Assembly (NCBI RefSeq): GCF_013366375.1
Contig: NZ_JABWMJ010000002.1
Location: forward strand, 598,249 to 662,248
DNA length: 64,000 nucleotides
Reading direction: 5' to 3'
From: Rhizobacter koreensis
GTDB lineage: Bacteria > Pseudomonadota > Gammaproteobacteria > Burkholderiales > Burkholderiaceae_C
Part shown: one piece after another, positions 8,064-14,737 of the stretch
How positions within the stretch are numbered: the stretch's first letter is position 1
How the letters are laid out: every line of letters begins with the position of its first letter
Position numbers and translations under genes: made by a program
Notes under the pieces: model-generated
Database searches by the model: none
Seen by the model: only the letters and a program-made list of their open reading frames with translations
What the model was told of the DNA's origin: nothing

Positions 8064-9080
8064 ATGAACCACATCCCTTCGCGTTGGCTGCTCGCCGCAG
8101 CCGCCTTCCTGGTGCTGCCGGCGGCGGCGCAGACGCTCGGCGGCGGCGGCTCGCTCGCCACGGGTGGCGCCGGTCCTGACGGCGCGCAGGGGGCGAACGA
8201 GGAGCTCGAGCGCTGCAGCGCGCCCAAGGGCACGCTCGCGGTGGTCGAGCCGCAGAGCCAGGTCGGCGCCAACCTGCAGCGCTACGGGCTCGGCTCGCCG
8301 ACGCAGGTGCTGCGCATGCTGATCCAGCAGTCCAACTGCTTCCAGGTGGTCGAGCGCGGCGTCGGCATGAACAGCATGATGCAGGAGCGCTCGCTCGCGA
8401 AGTCGGGCGAGCTGCAGAGCGACTCCAACATCGGGCGCGGCCAGATGGTCGCCGCCGACTTCATCGTGACGCCTTCGGTGGTGTTCAGCGAGAACGACAC
8501 CGGCGGCGTCGGCGGCGCGATCGGCGGCCTGCTCGGCGGTCGCCATGGCCGGGCCCTCGGCGCGATCGCCGGTGGCGTCAAGTTCAAGGAGGCCGAAACC
8601 AACCTGCTGCTGGTCGACTCGCGCTCGGGCATCCAGGTCGCGGCGGCGCAAGGCAGCGCGCGCAAGACCGATTTCGCCGTCGGCGGTGCGCTCTGGGGCG
8701 GCCTTGCCGCCGCCGGCGGTGGCTACACCCGCACGCCGGAAGGCAAGGTGATCGTCGCCTCGTTCATCGACAACTGGAACAACATCGTCCGCAACATCCG
8801 CGAGAACCCTTCGCTGGTGCAGGCGCGCGGCAGCGCAGCGTCGCAGCAGAACGCCGCGATGAGCGTGCGCGCCAACGCCGGCGCCGCCGGCGACGTGATG
8901 CTGCCGAAGATCGCCGGCGTCAAGGTGCTGCGCCAGCCGCGCGACGGCGCCGGCGAAATGCAGACTCTCACCCGGACCGACGAGGTGCTGCTGCTCGGCG
9001 AAGAGCAGAACGGCTACTCGAAGGTGACCTCCTCGCGCGGCGACGGCTGGGTCAAGACCATCCTCCTCAAGAAACCATGA
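8064..9080 (+). CDS. CsgG/HfaB-like secreted protein with C-terminal SH3-like segment
   Basis: A 338-residue protein with a signal peptide (about residues 1-22, cleavage after AAAQ). The central region resembles the CsgG family: CxVVEPQ-type start, LIQQSNCFQVVERG, glycine-rich GGVGGAIGGLLGG, LLLVDSRSGIQVAAAQGSA. The last ~70 residues read like a bacterial SH3 domain, ending GYSKVTSSRGDGWVKT. Classical CsgG is a lipoprotein forming the curli secretion pore. Here no lipobox cysteine follows the signal peptide, so an outer-membrane pore role is uncertain. GAGGAA upstream serves as ribosome binding site. It ends in an ATGA overlap with the Bug receptor gene. No curli subunit genes are present. 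Confidence 0.85.
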   Translation: MNHIPSRWLLAAAAFLVLPAAAQTLGGGGSLATGGAGPDGAQGANEELERCSAPKGTLAVVEPQSQVGANLQRYGLGSPTQVLRMLIQQSNCFQVVERGVGMNSMMQERSLAKSGELQSDSNIGRGQMVAADFIVTPSVVFSENDTGGVGGAIGGLLGGRHGRALGAIAGGVKFKEAETNLLLVDSRSGIQVAAAQGSARKTDFAVGGALWGGLAAAGGGYTRTPEGKVIVASFIDNWNNIVRNIRENPSLVQARGSAASQQNAAMSVRANAGAAGDVMLPKIAGVKVLRQPRDGAGEMQTLTRTDEVLLLGEEQNGYSKVTSSRGDGWVKTILLKKP

Positions 9081-10066
9081 AGCGTCGAGCCGTCCTCGGC
9101 GCCGCTGCCGCTGTCGCGGTGAGTGGCGCCGCCTTCGCCCAACCCGCGCGCCCGCTGCGTTTGATCGTTCCCTATCCGCCGGGCGGCCCGCTCGACGTGG
9201 TCGCGCGCGCGCTGGCCGAGAAGGTCAAGGACACGCTCGGCACCGTGGTGGTCGAGAACCGCGCTGGCGCCGGTGGCAATCTCGGTGCCGACGCGGTCGC
9301 CAAGGCAGCGCCGGACGGCACGAGCATCGTCATGGGCGCGGTGGCCACCCACGCGATCAACCCGTGGCTCTACGCGAAGATCCCGTACGACCCGATCCGC
9401 GACTTCACGCCGATCACGCTGGTCGCGCAGGTGCCCAACGTGCTGGTGATGAACGCCGACACCGCGGCCAGGCTGGGTATCTCGAGCGTCGCCGACCTCG
9501 TGAGCTACGCGCGCCGCAACCCCGGCAAGCTCAACTACGGCTCCGGCGGCAACGGCAGCGCAGGGCACCTGGCGGGCGAGATGTTCAAGTCGCGCGCCGG
9601 CGTCTTCATGGTCCACATCCCGTACGCCGGCGGCAACCCGGCGCAGCTGGCGCTGCTCTCGGGCCAGGTCGACCTCAACTTCGATAACCTCGCCGCCGCG
9701 TCCGCGAACATCAAGGCCGGCAAGCTGCGCGCCATCGCGGTGACGACGGCGCGTCGCTCGAGCGCGATGCCCGACGTGCCGACGATCGCCGAGGCCGGCC
9801 GTTCGCGCGAGTTCGCGGGGCTTGCGGGGTTCGACATCGACACCTGGTTCGGCCTGTTCGGCCCGGCGCGGCTGCCGGCGGAGGTGACCGCGCGCCTCAA
9901 CAAGGCGTTCGTCGACGCGCTCAACGCACCCGACATCCGGGCCCGCCTCGCGACGCTGCTCGCCGAACCGGCACCGATGGCGCCCGAGCAGTTCGGCGCC
10001 TTCGTGCAGCGCGAGCTCGCGAAGTACCAGTCGCTCGTCAAGCTGAGCGGCGCGACGGTCGAGTAG
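9077..10066 (+). CDS. Bug-type (TctC) periplasmic solute-binding protein
   Basis: A 329-residue tripartite tricarboxylate transporter receptor of the Bug family, which is greatly expanded in Burkholderiales. A signal peptide covers about residues 1-22. Family signatures are visible: RLIVPYPPGGPLDVVAR near the mature N-terminus, VVENRAGAGGNLGADAVAKA, then INPWLYAKIPYDPIRDFTPIT, and a GSGGNGSAGHLAGE loop. No TctA or TctB membrane subunits are next to it, so it is one of the many orphan Bug proteins, and the ligand cannot be predicted. It overlaps the preceding CsgG-like gene by four bases, an unusual partnership. Confidence 0.93.
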   Translation: MKRRAVLGAAAAVAVSGAAFAQPARPLRLIVPYPPGGPLDVVARALAEKVKDTLGTVVVENRAGAGGNLGADAVAKAAPDGTSIVMGAVATHAINPWLYAKIPYDPIRDFTPITLVAQVPNVLVMNADTAARLGISSVADLVSYARRNPGKLNYGSGGNGSAGHLAGEMFKSRAGVFMVHIPYAGGNPAQLALLSGQVDLNFDNLAAASANIKAGKLRAIAVTTARRSSAMPDVPTIAEAGRSREFAGLAGFDIDTWFGLFGPARLPAEVTARLNKAFVDALNAPDIRARLATLLAEPAPMAPEQFGAFVQRELAKYQSLVKLSGATVE

Positions 10067-10139
10067 TGCCGCCGACCGCCGGCGCCGTCGGCGCGCCGGC
10101 CGTCACGCCCGCGGCCTTTCCGCACCGTTTCGCCGGGTC

Positions 10140-10165
10140 TTGACGCAGGGGTGCTTTGCTAGACT
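10140..10165 (+). promoter_or_regulatory. Possible promoter of the APE-type operon
   Basis: TTGACG at 10140-10145 resembles a -35 box, and TGCTAGACT ending at 10165 resembles an extended -10 (TGn then TAGACT). The spacer is only 14 bases, shorter than the usual 16-18, so the -35 may not contribute and the extended -10 may suffice. It lies about 90 bases upstream of the first ACP gene. This is a weak prediction. Confidence 0.3.
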
Positions 10166-10251
10166 CGCGCCCTTCCCGCCGCCCTCGGCACGGTCGGCGC
10201 GGTATTCGCGCCCGGCCCGGCGGCGCCCCGATTCCCTCGAGTTCCACCCGA

Positions 10252-10521
10252 ATGTCGTTCGTCCAAACCGACCTGCAGCGCGAAGTCGCCGCTCTCCTCG
10301 TCGAAGCGCTCAACCTCGACGTCGCGCCGGAATCGATCGATCCCGACGCGCCGCTGTACGGCGAAGGTCTCGGGCTCGACTCGATCGACATCCTCGAAGT
10401 TGCGCTCGTGGTCTCGCAGCGCTACGGCTTCCAGATGCGCTCGGACGATGCCGACAACGTGCGCATCTTCCGCTCGCTGGCGAGCCTGGCGGACCACATC
10501 GCCGAGCAGCGCAAGGCCTGA
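10252..10521 (+). CDS. Acyl carrier protein, first gene of the APE-type operon
   Basis: An 89-residue acyl carrier protein. The phosphopantetheine attachment motif GLGLDSIDILE places the modified serine at S44. It would hold the growing polyene chain as a thioester during condensation, reduction and dehydration. It starts at an ATG at 10252 after a leader of about 90 bases, and heads a run of ten same-strand genes. A second ACP is found 21 kb away beside the ketosynthase. Aryl polyene clusters commonly have two ACPs, so this one probably corresponds to ApeE or ApeF; which one cannot be decided here. Confidence 0.93.
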   Translation: MSFVQTDLQREVAALLVEALNLDVAPESIDPDAPLYGEGLGLDSIDILEVALVVSQRYGFQMRSDDADNVRIFRSLASLADHIAEQRKA

Positions 10522-10541
10522 GGTCACGCGCGAGCACCGGC

Positions 10542-11198
10542 ATGCGAATGCGCTACGCCGCGATCGCCGTCGCGACGCTCACCTACGTCGCGCTGACGCA
10601 CTGGCTGATGACCGCCGCGCCCGGCTCGGCGTGGCTCGCGGTGGCGCTCGTGGTGCCGCTGCTGGTCGGCGCCTCGCTGGTCGCCTGGCGCAAGCGCTGG
10701 CGCGTCGTCGCCGCGCTCGGCTTCGCGCTCGCCGCCGGTCTGGTCGGCATGGCGATGGCAGGCGCCGGCGCGAGCGCGCCGCTGGTCTACCTGGGCCAGC
10801 ACGTCGCCGTGCACCTTGCGCTCGCCGCCGTGTTCGGCGTCACCCTGCGCCGCGGTGCGACGCCGTTGATCACGGCGCTCGCCGACCGCGTGCACGGGCC
10901 GCTGACACCGGCCAAGAAGGTCTACACGCGCAAGCTCACCATCGTCTGGGTCGCGTACTTCACGAGCATGGCGGCGCTGTCGGTGCTGCTCTTCGTGGCC
11001 GCGCCGTTCGAGGCGTGGGCGGTGTTCGCCAACCTGGTGACGCCGCTCGCGATGGGCGTGCTCTTCATCGGCGAGTACTGGCTGCGCTTCGTGCTGCATC
11101 CCGAGTTCGAGCGCACTCGCCTCATCGATGCGGTGCGCGCCTATTCGCAGCACGGGCGGGCGGCACCGACGCCGCCGGCGCCGCAGCGTCGGCCGTGA
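10542..11198 (+). CDS. COG4648-type membrane protein of aryl polyene clusters
   Basis: A 218-residue integral membrane protein with about six hydrophobic segments. It contains the segment TPAKKVYTRKLTIVW followed by further helices and GEYWLRFVLHPEF. I recognise this as the membrane protein routinely found between the ACP and the acyl ligase in aryl polyene clusters (COG4648). Its biochemical role is not established as far as I know. It starts with an ATG at 10542, 20 bases after the ACP stop. The short hydrophilic proline/alanine-rich tail is probably not conserved. Confidence 0.85.
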   Translation: MRMRYAAIAVATLTYVALTHWLMTAAPGSAWLAVALVVPLLVGASLVAWRKRWRVVAALGFALAAGLVGMAMAGAGASAPLVYLGQHVAVHLALAAVFGVTLRRGATPLITALADRVHGPLTPAKKVYTRKLTIVWVAYFTSMAALSVLLFVAAPFEAWAVFANLVTPLAMGVLFIGEYWLRFVLHPEFERTRLIDAVRAYSQHGRAAPTPPAPQRRP

Positions 11199-11274
11199 GC
11201 GCCCCGCTGTCGCCGAGCGCGCCGCCGAGCCAGCGCGCAACCCGCGTCGCCGCACGCCGCCGCGAGGTCGCGCG

Positions 11275-12636
11275 ATGACGACGCTCCCGCTACTCGACTT
11301 AGACGACCTCTCGCGACCGCTCGCGCGGCGCGGCGAGCACGTCGTCTCGCGCGCCGACTACCTCGCCCACGTGGCACGGCTCGCCGCGCGGCTTCCCGAG
11401 CGCGGCCCGCTGCTCAGCCTGACCGCCGACCGCTATCGCTTCAGCGTCGCGCTCGGCGCGGCGATGGCGCGCGGCCACACGAGCCTGCTGCCGTCGAACC
11501 ACACGCCCGACACGCTGGCGCGGCTGAAGAGCCTGTTCCCGAGCGTCTACGCGCTCGCCGACCAGCCCGACGCCGTCGACGGCATGCCGGCGTTCGCCTA
11601 CCCCGACCTCGCCGACGAGTCCCGCGGCAACGCCGCGGCCGCACCCGAGATCGGCACCGACTTCGTGGTCGCCCAGGTCCTGACCTCCGGATCGACCGGC
11701 GCGCCGGTGCCGCACCTCAAGCGCTGGGGCCTCCTGGTGCTCAACGCGCGCGCCGAGGCGCGCCGGCTCGCCGACGCGATGGGGCGCCGCAGCCTCGACG
11801 GCGTCTGGCTGGTCGCGACCGTGCCGGCGCAGCACATGTACGGCTTCGAGTCGACGGTGCTGCTCGCGCTGGTCGGCGGCGCCGCGTTCGACAACGAGCG
11901 GCCGTTCTACCCGGCCGACATCGCACGGGCGCTGGCGCGCGCGCCGCGCCCGCGCATGCTGGTGACGACGCCGTTCCACCTGAAGACGCTGCTCGACGCC
12001 GGCATCGAGCTGCCGCCGATCGACCTGCTGCTCAGCGCAACCGCCCCGCTCACGCCGCAGCTCGCGACGCGCGCCGAGGCCGCGTTCGGCGCGCCGCTGC
12101 TCGAGATCTACGGCTGCACCGAGGCCGGCCAGGTGGCGACGCGGCGCACCACCGCGGGCGCCGCGTGGCGCGTCTTCGACGGCCTCGCGCTCGAAGGCAA
12201 CGGCGCGCAGACGGTCGTGAGCGGCGGCCATGTCGGCGCGCCGACGCCGCTGGCGGACGTGCTCGAGGTGCTCGACCCGCAGACCTTCCGCCTGCTCGGC
12301 CGCTCGAACGACCTCGTCAACATCGCCGGCAAGCGCAGCTCGCTCGGTCACCTGAACCACCAGCTGAACACGATCGACGGCGTCGTCGACGGCGCGTTCT
12401 GGATGCCGCCCGACGACGGCAGCGAGATCGTCCGCCTGGTCGCGTTCGTCGTCGCCCCGACGCTCGCGCGCCGTGCCGTCGTCGATGCGCTGCGCACGCG
12501 GGTCGACGCGGCGTTCCTGCCGCGCCGCGTCGTGTTCGTCGACGCGCTGCCACGCGAGGCGACCGGCAAGCTCACCGCGGGACGGCTCGCCGAGTTCGCC
12601 GCGGCCACGCTGGGTGGCAGCGGCGCCGCGCGATGA
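11275..12636 (+). CDS. AMP-forming acyl ligase of the APE-type operon (ApeH-like)
   Basis: A 453-residue member of the adenylate-forming superfamily. In aryl polyene pathways the equivalent enzyme activates the aromatic starter acid (such as 4-hydroxybenzoate) and loads it on ACP. Motifs include the phosphate loop LTSGSTGAP, the YGCTEAG adenylate motif, LLGRSNDLVNIAGKR in the hinge, and the catalytic lysine in REATGKLTAGR near the C-terminus. GAGG sits just upstream of the ATG at 11275. It ends in an ATGA overlap with the dehydratase gene. It is shorter than typical acyl-CoA synthetases, as is usual for this subgroup. Confidence 0.87.
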   Translation: MTTLPLLDLDDLSRPLARRGEHVVSRADYLAHVARLAARLPERGPLLSLTADRYRFSVALGAAMARGHTSLLPSNHTPDTLARLKSLFPSVYALADQPDAVDGMPAFAYPDLADESRGNAAAAPEIGTDFVVAQVLTSGSTGAPVPHLKRWGLLVLNARAEARRLADAMGRRSLDGVWLVATVPAQHMYGFESTVLLALVGGAAFDNERPFYPADIARALARAPRPRMLVTTPFHLKTLLDAGIELPPIDLLLSATAPLTPQLATRAEAAFGAPLLEIYGCTEAGQVATRRTTAGAAWRVFDGLALEGNGAQTVVSGGHVGAPTPLADVLEVLDPQTFRLLGRSNDLVNIAGKRSSLGHLNHQLNTIDGVVDGAFWMPPDDGSEIVRLVAFVVAPTLARRAVVDALRTRVDAAFLPRRVVFVDALPREATGKLTAGRLAEFAAATLGGSGAAR

Positions 12637-13127
12637 GCGACGCCGGCCCGAACGCCGCTACCGGGCGCGAGCCGCACGAGGTGGCCAGCCGATCCCCTGG
12701 CGCGACGCTGGCGCAGCCGGGCGACGCGTCGGTGCCGCGGTCGCCCGACGCCGCCGACCCGCGTGGCGCCGCGCTGCACACGGTCGAGATCGACGTCGCG
12801 CCCGACCATCCCGCGTTCGACGGTCACTTTCCCGACAATCCGCTGCTGCCGGGCGTGGTGCTGCTCGCCGAGGTGCTCGAGGCCGCCGCCGCCGCGCCGG
12901 CGCTCGCCGCGCGCATCGGCAGCGCGCCGCGCATCGGTCAGGTGAAGTTCCTCGGCGCGGTCGGGCCCGGCACGCGCCTCGCGATCCGCTTCGCCGACGC
13001 GCCGAACGGCCTTCGCTTCGACGTGCGCATCGTCGCTGCCGACGCCGAACGCGATGCCGCGACCGGGCTCGTCGAGCGCGCACCGGCACGCTCGGACGCC
13101 GCGCCCGCCGCGGGCGGCGGTCGATGA
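12633..13127 (+). CDS. Hotdog-fold 3-hydroxyacyl-ACP dehydratase (ApeI-like)
   Basis: A 164-residue protein whose middle part has the FabA/FabZ-type sequence HPAFDGHFPDNPLLPGV, with the histidine of HFPDNP as the likely active-site residue, followed by VKFLGAVGPGT. It would remove water from 3-hydroxyacyl-ACP intermediates to create polyene double bonds. The first ~45 residues are low-complexity and proline/alanine-rich, and the conserved fold begins near HTVEIDVAPDH. It overlaps both neighbours by four bases. A second, differently typed dehydratase (18111) lies downstream; published APE work describes paired dehydratases ApeI and ApeP. Confidence 0.87.
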   Translation: MSDAGPNAATGREPHEVASRSPGATLAQPGDASVPRSPDAADPRGAALHTVEIDVAPDHPAFDGHFPDNPLLPGVVLLAEVLEAAAAAPALAARIGSAPRIGQVKFLGAVGPGTRLAIRFADAPNGLRFDVRIVAADAERDAATGLVERAPARSDAAPAAGGGR

Positions 13128-14086
13128 AGGCGCGCGAGGCGACCAGCCCGCCGGCGCGCTGGACCGAGCACCGGGAGCGCGGGAGCCTCGTCTGGCTGCG
13201 CGCGATGCGCAACGTCGCGATCGCGCTCGGCCGCCCAGGGGCGCGCCTGCTGCTGCATCCGATCGCGCTCTACTTCGTGCTGGCCGCCGGCGCGGCGCGG
13301 CGCGAGTCGCGGCGCTATCTCGCGCGCGCGCTCGGCCGGCGTCCGACCGCGCTCGACGTCTACCGCCATTTCCATGCGTTCGCCTCGACGGTGCTCGACC
13401 GCGTCTACCTGCTGCAGGAGCGCTTCGAGCAGTTCGACGTGCACGCCACCGGCATCCGCACCATCCTCGACCCCTTCGAGCGCGGCGACGGCGCCCTGCT
13501 GTTCGGCGCCCATGTGGGCAGCTTCGAGGCGCTGCGTGCGATCGGCCACGAACACGGCCTGCGCGTCGCGATGGTCATGTACGAGGACAACGCCCGGCTG
13601 ATCAACGAGACGCTGGCGGCGCTCGCGCCGGATGCGAGCCTGCACACGATCGGCCTCGGCAAGGTCGACGCGATGATCGCGCTCAAGCGCTGGCTCGACG
13701 ACGGCGGCGTCGCGGGCCTGCTGGCCGACCGTACGCTGCCGGTGCAGTCGGCGCGCTCGCGCAACGTGCGGGTGCCGTTCCTCGGCAGCCCCGCGACCTT
13801 CTCGGACGGCCCGTTCCGCCTGGCCGCGATGCTGCGCCGGCCGGTGGTCTTCATGGCCGGCATCTACCGCGGCGGGCGCGCGTACGAGCTGCGCTTCGCG
13901 CAGATCGCCGACTTCAGCGCGACGCCGCCGGCCGAGCGCGACGCCGCCATCCGCGCCGGGCTCGAGCGCTACGTCGCCACGCTCGAGGCGCTCTGCCGCG
14001 AGGCGCCGTACAACTGGTTCAACTTCTTCGACTTCTGGGCATTCGATGAGACCGCTGCCGAACCTGCATCCGACGCTGCCGGCTGA
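13124..14086 (+). CDS. LpxL/HtrB-like acyltransferase
   Basis: A 320-residue lysophospholipid/lipid A acyltransferase-like protein. The catalytic H-x4-E motif is visible as HVGSFE in FGAHVGSFEALR (about residue 128). Further on are GLLADRTLPVQ and a late YNWFNFFDFW segment, both typical of the HtrB family. A hydrophobic stretch near residues 40-55 suggests membrane attachment. In aryl polyene clusters such enzymes are thought to attach the polyene to its lipid anchor. Starts in an ATGA overlap and ends inside the LolA-like gene, with a 41-base overlap. Confidence 0.88.
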   Translation: MKAREATSPPARWTEHRERGSLVWLRAMRNVAIALGRPGARLLLHPIALYFVLAAGAARRESRRYLARALGRRPTALDVYRHFHAFASTVLDRVYLLQERFEQFDVHATGIRTILDPFERGDGALLFGAHVGSFEALRAIGHEHGLRVAMVMYEDNARLINETLAALAPDASLHTIGLGKVDAMIALKRWLDDGGVAGLLADRTLPVQSARSRNVRVPFLGSPATFSDGPFRLAAMLRRPVVFMAGIYRGGRAYELRFAQIADFSATPPAERDAAIRAGLERYVATLEALCREAPYNWFNFFDFWAFDETAAEPASDAAG

Positions 14087-14726
14087 CGCGTGCGGCGCCC
14101 GTCGGCGCGTGCTCGCGGCGGCGCTGGGGCTCTTCGGCGGCGCGGCGCTCGCGGGCGGCGCGCCGCTCGATCTCGCGCAGCTGATGCAGGCGCTCGCCCG
14201 CACCCGTGCCGGCGAAGCGACGTTCGTCGAGCGTCGCGAGGTGCAGATCCTCGACCGCACCGTCGAATCGACCGGGCGGCTCTCGTTCCAGGCGCCCGAC
14301 ACGTTCGTGCGCGAGACGCTGCGCCCGACCAACGAGCGGCTCGCCGTGAGCGGCAACCAGGTGACGATGTCGCGCGGCGGACGCAGCCGCACGATGGACC
14401 TGGACGCCGTGCCCGAAGCGGCAGTCATCGTCGAGGCGATCCGCGGCACCCTGACCGGAAACCGCGCCGCGCTCGAGAAGCTGTTCGTTCCCACCGTCTC
14501 GGGCAGCCTCGACGCCTGGCAGCTCGACCTGGTGCCGCGCGAGGCGCGCATGCGCGGCCAGGTCGCGTCGGTGCGGGTCTCGGGCCGCGCCGAGATCGTG
14601 CGCGAGGTCGCGGTGCAGCTCGCCGACGGCGACCGTTCGGTGATGACGATCGAGCCGGTCGGCGACGCCAGGCGCGCCGGCGACAACGCCCGGCCGGGCG
14701 CACGCCCGGCATCGCCGGCGCGCTGA
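14046..14726 (+). CDS. LolA-like outer-membrane lipoprotein carrier homologue (ApeM-like)
   Basis: A 226-residue exported protein of the LolA-related family found in aryl polyene clusters. A Tat-like or Sec signal runs to about residue 38 (arginine pair, then AAALGLFGGAALAGG). The mature part has the family-like start LMQALARTRAGEATFVERREVQ and LSFQAPDTFVRET. It probably binds the hydrophobic pigment in the periplasm, between the MMPL exporter and the outer membrane. The ATG at 14046 is the only one giving a signal peptide, although it means a 41-base overlap with the acyltransferase. The proline/alanine-rich tail is unstructured. A separate housekeeping lolA is at 33054. Confidence 0.83.
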   Translation: MRPLPNLHPTLPADACGARRRVLAAALGLFGGAALAGGAPLDLAQLMQALARTRAGEATFVERREVQILDRTVESTGRLSFQAPDTFVRETLRPTNERLAVSGNQVTMSRGGRSRTMDLDAVPEAAVIVEAIRGTLTGNRAALEKLFVPTVSGSLDAWQLDLVPREARMRGQVASVRVSGRAEIVREVAVQLADGDRSVMTIEPVGDARRAGDNARPGARPASPAR

Positions 14727-14737
14727 CCGCGCACCGC

